Made by a program: the position numbers and the translations under genes
The notes under the pieces: model-generated
Told to the model about the DNA's origin: nothing
The model's database searches: none
Seen by the model: only the letters and a program-made list of their open reading frames with translations
Shown: piece by piece, positions 16,721 through 26,483 of the stretch
How the letters are laid out: every line of letters begins with the position of its first letter
Numbering within the stretch: the stretch's first letter is position 1
Assembly: GCA_958367245.1 (NCBI GenBank)
Contig: CATXEA010000012.1
Span: forward strand, 1 to 64,000
Reading direction: 5' to 3'
DNA: 64,000 bases
DNA from: an uncultured Blautia sp.
GTDB taxonomy: Bacteria > Bacillota > Clostridia > Lachnospirales > Lachnospiraceae

Positions 16721-17507
16721 AGAGGAAAAAAAGATGAAAAAGAAGCCCAACAGTTATGTGAGATTTCTCACGATTATGTTCTGGGCTGCGCTGGGAGGCG
16801 GAGCCATTGGATTTCTCATGGGATTCTTTGAAGTTGACCAATGGAATATGAGTATCTTCATGGATGTTCTCAGTAAAATACAGATACCTTTAATGATTCT
16901 GATTCTGGGAATTACCGTACCTGTAGCTGAGATTGTCCTGATAAAACTTCAAAAGCTCAATCTTCTTCTGGAAAATGCGGAAGATGAAGAGGCAGACAGA
17001 CTGGAATATGAAGAGGAAAAAGTAGGGAGCATCGGCGTTATTGTAAGCAATTTGGCAATGGTACTGACCTTATTAAGCCTCTCCATTAATTACAGCAGCA
17101 GTTACATAGAGAAACATTCGACTATAATGATTGTGAGTTGTATCCTGACAGTTATTATATTTGGTTATCAGGGAATCTGGCAGATTCGTTATGTAAAGTG
17201 TCTGCAGAAAAGCAACCCAAGACTGCAGGGAGATCCGGGATGCATGAAGCAAAAGGACTTTCAGAAAGCATGGCTGGGGAGCTGCGATGAAGCAGAAAGA
17301 GAGCTCATTTATCAGTCGGGATATGAAGCGTATGTTGGAATAATGCGAATCATCCCAATGTGCGCAGTTGTGGCAATGATTTGCCATCTTATGTGGAATA
17401 CTGGTATCTTTGCAGTAGTGATATCAGGTGTTATATGGATTTGGACAACGGTAATTTATGTCAAAAGCTGTGTGTCAAAAAGGCGAAGCAAAATCAATAT
17501 AGAATAA
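16704..17507 (+). CDS. DUF3169-like integral membrane protein
   Basis: This 267-residue protein has about six predicted helices in three pairs (near residues 22-42, 52-75, 110-130, 138-160, 213-235 and 238-255). A charged, glutamate-rich cytoplasmic segment lies near residues 90-105, and another soluble segment near 165-210. The size, the topology and the position directly after a small XRE gene fit the DUF3169 family. The function is unknown. It overlaps the XRE gene by 17 bases, so the two are coupled. A role in sensing for, or modulating, the adjacent XRE-controlled ABC system is inference. Confidence 0.7.
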   Translation: MKTMSKEEKKMKKKPNSYVRFLTIMFWAALGGGAIGFLMGFFEVDQWNMSIFMDVLSKIQIPLMILILGITVPVAEIVLIKLQKLNLLLENAEDEEADRLEYEEEKVGSIGVIVSNLAMVLTLLSLSINYSSSYIEKHSTIMIVSCILTVIIFGYQGIWQIRYVKCLQKSNPRLQGDPGCMKQKDFQKAWLGSCDEAERELIYQSGYEAYVGIMRIIPMCAVVAMICHLMWNTGIFAVVISGVIWIWTTVIYVKSCVSKRRSKINIE

Positions 17508-17534
17508 AATTTGTATGATAAAAAGGAGGAACAT

Positions 17535-18452
17535 ATGAAACTGGAAATCAGGAATTTAAAGAAATCTTTCGGTGATACAGAAGTGCTTCATGGAATTTCC
17601 TTTACAGTAGAAAGCGGAACAGCCCTGGGACTTCTTGGAAGAAACGGCGCGGGAAAAACAACCACAATCCGTATCCTAATGGATGTGTTTAAAGGGAACG
17701 GAGGTACTATTCTTCTTGACGGAAAGCCTTTTGAACCCAGAAAACATCAGATTGGATATCTCCCGGAAGAACGAGGTCTTTATCCGAAAAAAACTGTAAG
17801 TGAACAGTTGATTTACCTTGGAATGCTTCGTGGATTAAATGCGAAAAAAGCAAAAGAAAGCATGAAAAAATGGCTGGAAAGAATGGGTATTTCAGAATAT
17901 GAAAACCGCAAATTAGAAACGCTTTCCAAAGGAAATCAGCAGAAAGTACAGCTTGCACAGACACTTATCTGTAATCCGGATATGATTATCCTTGACGAGC
18001 CTTTTTCCGGCCTTGACCCGGTAAATTCACAGATACTTAAAGATGTAATCCGTGAGCAGATTCAGGAAGGGAAGCTGGTAATATTTTCCAGTCATCAGAT
18101 GAGCTACGTGGAAGAGTTCTGCGAGGAAATCGCAATTTTAAATCATGGGGAGGTTGTGCTTTCCGGAGATTTAAAAGAAATCAAGAGAGAATTCGGCAAG
18201 GACAGACTGGTGATATCCAGTCTGGAAGAGACGCCGCAGGAGCTTGGAAGACGGCTTGAAGACACCTTTTCAGATTTGCTCGAAGTAGAAAAAATCAGGA
18301 AAGACAGCGTCATTGTTCGGAAGAAACATCCGGAAAATAAGAATAAGATTCTTGAAAGACTGGTAGCCCAGGAGGTGGATCTGGAATTCTTCGGTATGTA
18401 CGAACCATCTCTGAATGATATCTTTGTAGAGAAAGCAGGTGACGAGGCATGA
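17535..18452 (+). CDS. ABC transporter ATP-binding protein, NatA-type
   Basis: This 305-residue ATPase has Walker A GRNGAGKT near residue 40, the signature segment LSKGNQQKVQLAQTL, and Walker B MIILDEPFSGLDPVN. A C-terminal extension of about 90 residues (DUF4162-like) is typical of NatA/YhaQ subunits that pair with ABC-2 permeases. The start follows AAAAGGAGG. The stop overlaps the next permease gene by 4 bases. The system could export Na+, antimicrobial peptides or other cargo; the substrate is not evident. Confidence 0.92.
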   Translation: MKLEIRNLKKSFGDTEVLHGISFTVESGTALGLLGRNGAGKTTTIRILMDVFKGNGGTILLDGKPFEPRKHQIGYLPEERGLYPKKTVSEQLIYLGMLRGLNAKKAKESMKKWLERMGISEYENRKLETLSKGNQQKVQLAQTLICNPDMIILDEPFSGLDPVNSQILKDVIREQIQEGKLVIFSSHQMSYVEEFCEEIAILNHGEVVLSGDLKEIKREFGKDRLVISSLEETPQELGRRLEDTFSDLLEVEKIRKDSVIVRKKHPENKNKILERLVAQEVDLEFFGMYEPSLNDIFVEKAGDEA

Positions 18453-19687
18453 AACAGTTTCTGACTGTACTGAAATTTGAACTAAACAATTACTTTAAAA
18501 ATAAAAGCTTCCTTGTAACTACAGTTCTGATTGCCCTTTTAATTGCAGGCGTTATTATTGTTCCGACGCTGATTCCCGGTCTTCTTGACAATATAAATGG
18601 TGGAAATAAAGATGCTCAGACAGTTCAGGAAGAAGCAGAGGAGAGCGCAGAACAATATGGTATTCTGGCGCCCGAAGAAATAAAAGAAAGCATTCCTCTT
18701 TTCCCTGCAAAATGGGTAGATTATACAGATGAGGATGCCATAAAAGAGGCTGTTGAAAAGGGTGAGATTGAAGCGGGATTTATTCTCGGAGATAATGGAG
18801 AAGTAACCTATGTAGTCAACAATCTCGGTATGGGAGACAGCAATATAATGGAACAGTTCCGTCAGTGTGTCCTTGCATATGAGAAGGAGCAATACCTTAT
18901 AGAAAAAGGTCTGACACCGGAAGAAATCCATCAGTCTGAGAATGTTTCCGTAACTGTTACGCCGGAAGTTCTGGGCAAAAACAGCGTAAATAATTTCTGG
19001 TATACCTATGTTCTGGTGTTCGTTGTATACTTCCTGATTCTGTTCTATGGACAGATGATTTCTGTATCAGTTACTACGGAAAAAAGCAATCGTGCCATTG
19101 AGATTCTTGTGACAAGTGTGAATTCTAACAGCCTGATTTTCGGTAAAGTTCTGGCAGGCGCTCTTGCGGGAATCATTCAGACTGTTATCATACTTGGAAC
19201 CGGGTTTGCAGCATATATGGCAGTTGGGGAAGCCTGGGGCGGAATTCTGGACAGGCTGTTCGACATTCCTTCAAGAGTTCTGATATCCTTTTCTGTATTC
19301 GGGATTCTCAGCTATCTTCTGTATGCTTTTATTTACGGAATGCTGGGCGCACTTGTGTCAAAAACAGAGGATATCAGCAAGAGCGCAACCCCTGTGACTC
19401 TTATTTATGTAGCGTCCTTCCTGGTTGCCATGTTTGGTCTTAATGTGAGCGACAGTATGCTGATTAAAGTGGCTTCTTTCATTCCGTTTACCTCCGGAAA
19501 CGCTATGTTTATCCGGATTTCCATGGGAAGTGTAGCCACCTGGGAGATTCTGGTTTCCCTCATCCTTCTTGCAGGAACCTGTGTGTTTACAGGAATACTG
19601 GCTGCGAAAATCTTCCGTTTCGGAACTTTGAATTACGGAAATCCGATTAAGATTACAAGAGCGATAAAAAGCATTCGGGAAAAATAA
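18449..19687 (+). CDS. ABC-2 permease, NatB-type
   Basis: This 412-residue permease has one N-terminal helix (about residues 20-42), a large extracellular domain of about 140 residues, and then a bundle of five to six helices from about residue 180. This is the ABC-2 layout of NatB/YhaP-like proteins. The cytoplasmic coupling motif SVTTEKSNRAIEILVTSV is recognisable near residue 210. It pairs with the ATPase encoded immediately upstream. Confidence 0.92.
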   Translation: MKQFLTVLKFELNNYFKNKSFLVTTVLIALLIAGVIIVPTLIPGLLDNINGGNKDAQTVQEEAEESAEQYGILAPEEIKESIPLFPAKWVDYTDEDAIKEAVEKGEIEAGFILGDNGEVTYVVNNLGMGDSNIMEQFRQCVLAYEKEQYLIEKGLTPEEIHQSENVSVTVTPEVLGKNSVNNFWYTYVLVFVVYFLILFYGQMISVSVTTEKSNRAIEILVTSVNSNSLIFGKVLAGALAGIIQTVIILGTGFAAYMAVGEAWGGILDRLFDIPSRVLISFSVFGILSYLLYAFIYGMLGALVSKTEDISKSATPVTLIYVASFLVAMFGLNVSDSMLIKVASFIPFTSGNAMFIRISMGSVATWEILVSLILLAGTCVFTGILAAKIFRFGTLNYGNPIKITRAIKSIREK

Positions 19688-19737
19688 AAAGAATGTATAA
19701 ATTCAAAATAACCGCATAAACTATGAACAGACAAAGG

Positions 19738-19766
19738 AGAGGTGCTGCATAAGCAGCGCCTCTTTT
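19738..19766 (+). terminator. Terminator after the NatAB operon
   Basis: AGAGGTGCTGC (19738-19748) pairs with GCAGCGCCTCT (19753-19763) around ATAA, followed by TTT. It lies 50 bases past the permease stop and just before the DMT-type gene. Its core is nearly identical to the terminator at 38912-38938. Confidence 0.8.
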
Positions 19767-19795
19767 CAGTGATATGGCAGACAGGAGGAAAGAAT

Positions 19796-20230
19796 ATGTG
19801 GGGAATTTTGATTGCGCTGTTGTCAGGAGCGCTGATGAGCATTCAGGGAGTCTTTAACACGGAGGTGACGAAGCAGACAAGTCTGTGGGTATCTGCAGGC
19901 TGGGTACAGATTTCCGCTTTTGCAGTCTGTGTGCTTGCGTGGCTGTTTACGGGAAGAGATCAGGTAGGCGCGCTTTGGCAGATTAACAGTAAATATACGC
20001 TGCTTGGCGGTGTTATCGGCGCATTTATCACGGCAACCGTCATCAAAAGTATGAGTTCTCTGGGGCCTGCAAAAGCAGCTATGCTGATTGTGGTATCCCA
20101 GCTTGCCGTTGCTTATGTGATTGAGCTTTTCGGAATGTTCGGCGTGGAGAAACAGCCTTTTGAGTGGCGTAAGATTATTGGAATGGCAATCTCCATTGTA
20201 GGAATCATCATCTTTAAGTGGCAAAAATAA
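19796..20230 (+). CDS. YdcZ/DUF606-like DMT transporter
   Basis: This 144-residue membrane protein has five helices, the half-size form of the DMT superfamily known as DUF606/YdcZ. Typical segments are GALMSIQGVFNTEVTKQ and the C-terminal GMAISIVGIIIFKWQK. It probably works as a dimer; the substrate is unknown. The start at 19796 is 7 bases after AGGAGG. Confidence 0.85.
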   Translation: MWGILIALLSGALMSIQGVFNTEVTKQTSLWVSAGWVQISAFAVCVLAWLFTGRDQVGALWQINSKYTLLGGVIGAFITATVIKSMSSLGPAKAAMLIVVSQLAVAYVIELFGMFGVEKQPFEWRKIIGMAISIVGIIIFKWQK

Positions 20231-20269
20231 TAAGAAAGAGATAGTATTAAAAATAAGATACGAAACCTC

Positions 20270-20298
20270 TTGTAAAACTTGTAATATTTCGTTAAAAT
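20270..20298 (+). promoter_or_regulatory. Promoter of the comEA-to-holA gene run
   Basis: TTGTAA (20270-20275), a 17-base spacer and TAAAAT (20293-20298). It lies about 70 bases before comEA, the first of six closely spaced genes. Confidence 0.55.
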
Positions 20299-20366
20299 AG
20301 AAGATGGCATTATGGGTTCCGGGACGCTTGCTGTAAAAATGCGGAGGAGGAAGTGAACCGAAATTC

Positions 20367-21116
20367 ATGAAATTATCAAGAATTAGTAAAAAAACAGTCA
20401 TACACTGCTATATTGTTATGATTCTGACCTTTGGGATACTTTTGACAGGATGCACAGACAGAGAGTCTGAGTTTATTGCAGAAATCCGGGAGACAGAAGC
20501 CGATGGGGAGGATGGATTTGAAAATCCGGAACCCCGGGCAACAGGAAATTCCGAAAAGAAAGGCTCAGAATCCGGGGATGCAGGAGACTCCGAAAGCAAA
20601 AGGTCAGGGAAATCCAAAACAGATTTCTCAGACAGTGAAGAGGCGCAGGAAAAACCGGCGCAGATTTATGTGGACGTCTGCGGCGCTGTGGTAAAGCCGG
20701 GAGTTTTCTGTCTGGAAGAGGGAAGCCGGGTATTTCAGGCAATCGAGGCTGCGGGAGGATATCTTCCGGAAGCGGCACAGGGATACATTAACCGGGCGGA
20801 AATTCTGGGCGACGGACAGCAGATTTATGTCCCGACAAAGGAGGAAGCAGACAATAACGGGACTCCCGGGCTTTGGCAGGGAGAAGAAGCAGTGACAACA
20901 GGTAATACAAGTCCCGGAGATGGCAGAGTAAATATCAACTCTGCAGGGGAAGAGGAGCTTACAACGCTGACAGGAATCGGAGCCACAAGAGCAAGGGCGA
21001 TTATTTCCTACAGAGAGGCGAACGGCCCTTTTTCTGCAATAGAAGACATTATGAAGGTAGAAGGTATCAAAGAAGGGACTTTTGCGAAGATAAAAGACGA
21101 GATTATAGTAGGATAA
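20367..21116 (+). CDS. comEA: ComEA family DNA-binding lipoprotein
   Basis: This is a 249-residue protein with a lipoprotein signal (GILLTGC, cysteine near residue 29) and a charged, low-complexity linker to about residue 90. A SLBB-type domain follows (IYVDVCGAVVKPGVFCLEEG...). The C-terminal helix-hairpin-helix domain contains VNINSAGEEELTTLTGIGATRARAIISYR and the matching KVEGIKEG hairpin. ComEA is the double-stranded DNA receptor of the competence uptake machine. Unlike the Bacillus protein, which has an N-terminal membrane helix, this one appears lipid-anchored. The nearest GGAGG is about 16 bases from the ATG, so initiation may be weak. Confidence 0.9.
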   Translation: MKLSRISKKTVIHCYIVMILTFGILLTGCTDRESEFIAEIRETEADGEDGFENPEPRATGNSEKKGSESGDAGDSESKRSGKSKTDFSDSEEAQEKPAQIYVDVCGAVVKPGVFCLEEGSRVFQAIEAAGGYLPEAAQGYINRAEILGDGQQIYVPTKEEADNNGTPGLWQGEEAVTTGNTSPGDGRVNINSAGEEELTTLTGIGATRARAIISYREANGPFSAIEDIMKVEGIKEGTFAKIKDEIIVG

Positions 21117-21126
21117 GGAGAATTGA

Positions 21127-21816
21127 ATGAGCAGGAAAGTATTGGTAGTAGACGATGAAAAGCTTATTGTGAAAGGAATCCGTTTCAGCCTTGAACAGGA
21201 AGGAATGGAGGTTGACTGCGCTTATGACGGAGAAGAGGCAGTTGAGAAGGCGAAAGAGAAAAAATACGACATCATCCTTTTGGACTTAATGCTTCCAAAG
21301 ATGGATGGACTTGAGGTCTGCCAGCAGATTCGCGAGTTTTCAAATGTTCCCATCGTAATGCTGACTGCGAAGGGCGAAGACATGGATAAGATTCTGGGAC
21401 TGGAATACGGAGCTGACGATTATATCACGAAGCCCTTTAATATCCTTGAGGTAAAAGCCCGTATCAAGGCAATCATGCGCCGCGCAGGAAGCGACCATGA
21501 GGAGAAAGAAAAAGCAAAAACAATAGAAGTAGGTGAACTGCGTATGGATTGCGAAGGACGCCGCGTATTTATTTCCGGAAAAGAAATCAATCTGACTGCG
21601 AAAGAATTTGATGTTCTGGAACTTCTGGTGTTTAATCCGAATAAAGTCTACAGCCGTGAGAACCTGCTGAATATTGTATGGGGATATGAGTATCCGGGCG
21701 ACGTTCGTACTGTGGATGTACATATTCGCCGTCTCCGTGAAAAAATTGAGGCAAATCCCAGTGAGCCGAAATTTGTGCATACCAAATGGGGCGTAGGCTA
21801 TTATTTTCAGGCATAA
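21127..21816 (+). CDS. OmpR/PhoB-family response regulator (WalR/PhoP-like)
   Basis: This 229-residue regulator has a receiver domain (phospho-acceptor D53 in LLDLMLPKMDG, conserved lysine in DDYITKPF) and a C-terminal winged helix (NLTAKEFDVLELLVFNP... VDVHIRRLREKIE). It lies 10 bases after comEA and 3 bases before its sensor kinase. The sequence is close to the WalR/PhoP group, but the gene is placed inside a competence operon. The target genes are unknown. Confidence 0.95.
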   Translation: MSRKVLVVDDEKLIVKGIRFSLEQEGMEVDCAYDGEEAVEKAKEKKYDIILLDLMLPKMDGLEVCQQIREFSNVPIVMLTAKGEDMDKILGLEYGADDYITKPFNILEVKARIKAIMRRAGSDHEEKEKAKTIEVGELRMDCEGRRVFISGKEINLTAKEFDVLELLVFNPNKVYSRENLLNIVWGYEYPGDVRTVDVHIRRLREKIEANPSEPKFVHTKWGVGYYFQA

Positions 21817-21819
21817 AAG

Positions 21820-23241
21820 ATGAAAAGAAAAGGCAATTTCTTTAAAAGCCTTCGCTTTCGTATCCTGGTTATTCTGATTATTCTGGGAATTGTGCCAAGT
21901 ATCATTGTGACAGGAATTGTAATCAGCAATTATGCAAACCGTGCAGTTTCGGTTCGCGCAGAGAGTCTGAAAAAGCAGAGTGATATTTTGTGCAGCCTGT
22001 TAATAAAAGAGAATTATTTGAATGACTCCAGCTCGCAGGTGGTGAACAGCAAGCTGGAGTTGTTCTGTAATATCTATGATGGCCGGATCATTCTGGCAGA
22101 CAGGGACTTTAAGATAGTCAGAGATACGTACAATGCAGAAGTGGGAAATATTTTGCTGAATCCTCTTGCAATCAGGGCTTTCCGGGGGGAGGAAGCATAC
22201 GATTATGATAAGGGTACAGGCTGCCTTTCGCTGGCGGTTCCTGTGAGAAGTCCCGATGTACAGCAGCTTCAGGGGGTGATGCTTGTCGTCGCATCCATGA
22301 AGGAAACGGCATCCAATGTAAACGAACTGAGACAGAAGGGTATTATGATCATAGGTATCATTGTTACGCTGTCAATTCTTCTGGCATATGTGCTGTCTAC
22401 AATACTTGTGAAGCCTCTGGCAAGGGTGACAAAGGCGATTGAAGACCTTACAGACGGTTTTCAGAATGAGGAAATTTCGGTTCCTGACTATACGGAAACC
22501 GCTTTGATCACCGAAGCCTTTAATAAGATGGTGGCAAGAATGAAGATTCTGGATGAATCACGCCAGGAATTTGTTTCCAATGTGTCTCACGAGTTAAAGA
22601 CACCCATGACTTCGATGAAGGTTCTTGCAGATTCCCTTGTTGGTCAAAAAGGAGTGCCTGAGGAGCTTTATCAGGAGTTTATGAGCGATATTACGGCTGA
22701 AATCGACAGAGAGAATAAGATTATCACAGACCTTCTTTCCCTTGTAAAAATGGACAAAAAGGCGGCTGACCTCAATATTACCCATATGGATATCAACAAG
22801 CTTCTTGAGGACATTCTGAAACGTCTTCGTCCGATTGCGGATAAGAGAAGCATTGACCTGATTCTTGACAGTTTCAGACCTGTGGAAGCTGATGTGGATG
22901 AGGTAAAATTTACGCTTGCCATCAGCAATCTTGTGGAAAATGGTATCAAATACAATGTAGACGAAGGATGGGTGCGAGTTTCTCTGGATGCGGATCACAA
23001 GTACTTTTATGTGACTGTGGCAGACTCCGGTATGGGAATCCCGCAGGATTCTGTGGATAAGATTTTTGAAAGATTTTATCGTGTGGATAAGTCCCATTCC
23101 AAGGAAATCGGCGGAACAGGACTCGGCCTTGCCATCACCAGAAGCTCTATTGTCATGCATCACGGAGCAATTAAGGTGTTCAGCAAGGAAGGAGAGGGAA
23201 CCACATTTTCTGTCCGGATTCCTCTGTCATATATTCCGTAG
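21820..23241 (+). CDS. Sensor histidine kinase (WalK/PhoR-like)
   Basis: This 473-residue membrane kinase has a first helix near residues 13-33, an extracytoplasmic sensor of about 140 residues and a second helix near 175-197. A HAMP domain follows, then a HisKA phosphorylation site (FVSNVSHELKTPMTSMK, near residue 250). The HATPase domain carries the N box (NLVENGIKYN), DSGMGIP and GGTGLGLAI. The extracytoplasmic part is not recognised beyond a possible Cache-like fold. It is paired with the regulator upstream. Confidence 0.95.
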   Translation: MKRKGNFFKSLRFRILVILIILGIVPSIIVTGIVISNYANRAVSVRAESLKKQSDILCSLLIKENYLNDSSSQVVNSKLELFCNIYDGRIILADRDFKIVRDTYNAEVGNILLNPLAIRAFRGEEAYDYDKGTGCLSLAVPVRSPDVQQLQGVMLVVASMKETASNVNELRQKGIMIIGIIVTLSILLAYVLSTILVKPLARVTKAIEDLTDGFQNEEISVPDYTETALITEAFNKMVARMKILDESRQEFVSNVSHELKTPMTSMKVLADSLVGQKGVPEELYQEFMSDITAEIDRENKIITDLLSLVKMDKKAADLNITHMDINKLLEDILKRLRPIADKRSIDLILDSFRPVEADVDEVKFTLAISNLVENGIKYNVDEGWVRVSLDADHKYFYVTVADSGMGIPQDSVDKIFERFYRVDKSHSKEIGGTGLGLAITRSSIVMHHGAIKVFSKEGEGTTFSVRIPLSYIP

Positions 23242-23251
23242 GAGGTGCTGT

Positions 23252-24196
23252 GTGAAAAAGTTAGTTACAAAAATTCTTTCAGTATTGCTGACCTGCTCTC
23301 TTCTTGCGGGCTGCAGTATTGAGGTGAAGGAAGAAAAAGACAAATCCGGGCATGAGTATTATATATATTACATGAATAAGGATGCCACAGCTCTGAAAAA
23401 AGAAAAATATGAGCCGGAACAGGAAACTGCGGATTTTATGCTGAAGGATTTGATGCAGCGTCTGAATAACAAGTCGTTAGACGGTGAAAGAATCGAGCTT
23501 TTGCCTGAAGAGGTGGAGATAACTTCTTATAACATTGCGGATACGATTCTTGTTATAGATTTTAACGGTAAGTATGCAAAGATGAGTAAGGCAAGGGAGA
23601 TTCTGGTTCGTGCCGGAGTTGTGAAAACTTTCCTGCAGATTGCCGGAGTGAGCGCAGTACAGTTTACAGTAAACGGAGCGGAGCTCAAGGACTCCCGGGA
23701 GCAGGCTGTGGGAAGTATGAACAATTCTTCTTTCATGGAATTAAATGGAAGCGATGCAGACTCCTACTGTTATGGCACTTTTACCCTGTATTTTACAGAT
23801 AAAACAGGTAAAAATCTGGTAGAAGAGCAGAGGACTGTGAGATATAAAAGATCAATCCCGAAAGAAAAGGTCATTCTGGAACAGCTTATGAAGGGACCTA
23901 TGGAAAAGGGACATTATCCTACGATTCCGGAAAATACCGGAATTTTGAGTGTGACAATTGCAGACAGAATCTGTTATCTGACAGTAGACAATGTTTTTTC
24001 CGATTACGCGCTTGATGTGGCGGACAAGATTCCGATTTATTCCATAGTAAATTCACTGCTTTCCGGAATTGAGGCTGATAAAGTGCAGATTACGGTGGGC
24101 GATGACAGGGAAGGAACTTTCCGGGAAAAAATGCCGCTGTATCGTTTTTATGAAAAGAAAGAAGATATTGTAATAAATAAAAAAGAAGAACAGTAA
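23252..24196 (+). CDS. GerMN-domain lipoprotein
   Basis: This 314-residue lipoprotein has a signal ending LLAGC (cysteine near residue 24) and two GerMN-type domains, roughly residues 60-170 and 185-300. The second includes EKVILEQLMKGP and the strand LTVDNVFSDY. GerMN domains occur in the spore germination protein GerM and in envelope lipoproteins that often lie next to two-component systems. The GTG start at 23252 is 6 bases after GGAGG; an upstream in-frame extension overlaps the kinase gene and is rejected. The location suggests a partner of the kinase, which is inference. Confidence 0.85.
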   Translation: MKKLVTKILSVLLTCSLLAGCSIEVKEEKDKSGHEYYIYYMNKDATALKKEKYEPEQETADFMLKDLMQRLNNKSLDGERIELLPEEVEITSYNIADTILVIDFNGKYAKMSKAREILVRAGVVKTFLQIAGVSAVQFTVNGAELKDSREQAVGSMNNSSFMELNGSDADSYCYGTFTLYFTDKTGKNLVEEQRTVRYKRSIPKEKVILEQLMKGPMEKGHYPTIPENTGILSVTIADRICYLTVDNVFSDYALDVADKIPIYSIVNSLLSGIEADKVQITVGDDREGTFREKMPLYRFYEKKEDIVINKKEEQ

Positions 24197-24223
24197 GAAC
24201 ACAATCAGAAATGGAGGAGCGTT

Positions 24224-26422
24224 ATGGGAAGACGCCCTGTATGTATACTGTGTCTGGTTTTGATGGTTCTGCTCTGTGTGGCTGACTGGATGGGGATTCC
24301 GCTGATACGCGGAAATCCTCTTCCGGCTGACCTGAGAGAGCATCTGGAGAAAGAGGCAGAGGTTTCCGCCGTCGGGGAGGTGGAACGGTGCGCAGACACA
24401 GAATTTTCCCAATCTGTTTATCTTAAAAGAGTTTCTGTTATCTATAAATCAAAAAAAGTTTCCATTGGTAATTTAAGAGTATTTTTAAAGAACAGACAAA
24501 AGCTTCCGGCAGGGAGTCTTATTTTGGTTCGCGGAATTCTGGAAGAAGTAAAAGCGCCCTGCAATCCAGGAGAATTTGACAGCAGGCAGTATTATGCATG
24601 CAGACATATTTATTACTTTATGAAAAAGGCATCGGTAGAAAAGAAATCAAAAGGATTTTCCAGATTCGGACAGTTTCTTCTGGATATGCGTGAAAAATTC
24701 GGGAAGATTTTTGACAAAGCTGCAGGAGAAAGCGCTCCGGTATTTCGGGCAATTGTGCTGGGAGATAAGGGAGAACTTGCTCCTGAGACGAAAATGAGAT
24801 ATCAAATGGCTGGAATTATCCATATTCTTGCGATTTCCGGACTTCATATCAGCGTGTTGGGGGTGGGACTGTATGAACTCCTGATGCGAACAGGGCTGGG
24901 AATCCGGCCGGCAGGAATGGTTTCGCTGACTGTCATGCTGGGATACGGGATAATGACCGGAGGGGGCGTATCCACGATGAGGGCGGTCATTATGTTTCTT
25001 GTCAGCGTTGGGGCAAAGCTTTTGGGGCGGATTTACGATATGCAGACAGCGCTTTCTCTGGCTGCGGTTCTCATTCTTCTGGATGCTCCGGCCTATCTTC
25101 TGAATGGAGGATTCTGGCTGTCCTTTGGGGCGGTGACAGGAGTAGGGATAATTGCTCCTGTGTTTTGCGGGATTTGTAAAGTGAAGGGGCGGCTGGGAAA
25201 AATGTTCGTGTCTTCTCTGGCAGTTCAGGTTACCACACTTCCTGTAATGCTGTGGTTTTACGGAGAGATTTCGATTGCGGGCATTTTTTTGAATCTGCTG
25301 GTTCTTCCCACAGTGGGTATTGTTCTGGGAAGCGGCGCTGCGGCTGCGCTGGCAGGGCTTGGAGGAAATACGGCAGCTATGCTTTGTATCCTTCCGGGGA
25401 GAGGATTGTTGTGGGCGTATGAGGAATTGTGTGAACTGGCGGAAAAAATACCTTTTTGTACATGGGTAGGAGGCAGACCGGAAATCTGGCAGATTGGGGT
25501 ATATTATGCGATGCTGGCGATAGCTGTCTCTGTGTGGAAGTATAGGAATCTTGCGGGAGCTGTGGTTGTTCTGACCCTTTTGTGTACGGTGGTGATAAGG
25601 TGGAGGCCGGAAGCTGATTTTCGGATTACCTGTCTTGATATCGGACAGGGGGATGCTATTGTAGTGGAGACGCCATCAGGGCAGAATTTTTTGATTGACG
25701 GAGGAAGCAGCAACAAAAAGGGGATTTGTCAGTATCAGATTCTTCCTTACCTCAAAAGTCGCGGGATTTCCCGGATTGACGCTGTGTTTATCTCTCACAC
25801 GGATGGAGACCACATCAGCGGGATACAGGAATTTCTGGAATTTCAGTCTCTTGGAGCTGTATCTGTAAAAATCAGAAAGCTGATTCTGCCGAAGTGGACG
25901 ACTCCTCCGAAGGAGTGGAAACAGCTTGCGGATGCTGCAGAAAGCGCGGGAGTACAGGTTCTGACAGCAAAGAACGGAGATGTATTTCGCGGGAAGGATA
26001 CAGTGTTTCAGGTGATTTCCCCGTGGGAGGGCACCGGTGGAGAGAATGTAAATGAAGAGGGGATGGTAATGCAAGTATCCTGCGGGGAGTTCAAAGGCCT
26101 TTTTACAGGTGATATCGGAGTGGAAACAGAGGAGAAGCTTCTGGAAACGGATGCTTTGGAGGATGTGGACTATCTGAAAGTAGGACATCATGGTTCCGGA
26201 TATTCTACAGGAGAGCGGTTTCTTCAGAAAATTCTTCCGGAAATTGCAGTGATTTCCGTATCTGAATCAAATACCTACGGTCATCCGTCGCCGGAGGTGA
26301 TTCGCCGTCTTGAAGAGATGGGGGCAAAGGTGTACTGTACGAAGGACTGCGGCGCAGTCACGGCTTCTGTAGGGAATGAACAGGGCTGTACGGTTCGCGT
26401 CATGCCGTATAAGAAGAGGTGA
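24224..26422 (+). CDS. comEC: ComEC/Rec2 competence channel
   Basis: This 732-residue protein has an N-terminal DUF4131-type region, a central Competence domain with many helices (FRAIVLGDKGEL..., ILAISGLHISVLGVGLYELL), and a C-terminal metallo-beta-lactamase-like domain from about residue 465 (ITCLDIGQGDAIVVETP, then ISHTDGDHISG, then VGHHGSGYS). ComEC forms the channel for single-stranded DNA uptake. All three parts are present in one frame, so the gene looks functional. It lies between the GerMN lipoprotein and holA. Confidence 0.95.
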   Translation: MGRRPVCILCLVLMVLLCVADWMGIPLIRGNPLPADLREHLEKEAEVSAVGEVERCADTEFSQSVYLKRVSVIYKSKKVSIGNLRVFLKNRQKLPAGSLILVRGILEEVKAPCNPGEFDSRQYYACRHIYYFMKKASVEKKSKGFSRFGQFLLDMREKFGKIFDKAAGESAPVFRAIVLGDKGELAPETKMRYQMAGIIHILAISGLHISVLGVGLYELLMRTGLGIRPAGMVSLTVMLGYGIMTGGGVSTMRAVIMFLVSVGAKLLGRIYDMQTALSLAAVLILLDAPAYLLNGGFWLSFGAVTGVGIIAPVFCGICKVKGRLGKMFVSSLAVQVTTLPVMLWFYGEISIAGIFLNLLVLPTVGIVLGSGAAAALAGLGGNTAAMLCILPGRGLLWAYEELCELAEKIPFCTWVGGRPEIWQIGVYYAMLAIAVSVWKYRNLAGAVVVLTLLCTVVIRWRPEADFRITCLDIGQGDAIVVETPSGQNFLIDGGSSNKKGICQYQILPYLKSRGISRIDAVFISHTDGDHISGIQEFLEFQSLGAVSVKIRKLILPKWTTPPKEWKQLADAAESAGVQVLTAKNGDVFRGKDTVFQVISPWEGTGGENVNEEGMVMQVSCGEFKGLFTGDIGVETEEKLLETDALEDVDYLKVGHHGSGYSTGERFLQKILPEIAVISVSESNTYGHPSPEVIRRLEEMGAKVYCTKDCGAVTASVGNEQGCTVRVMPYKKR

Positions 26423-26483
26423 ACAGTAACCTTGCGAAAAAGATGCTGCTATGCTAAGATAAACTCACGAAAAGGAGAATATT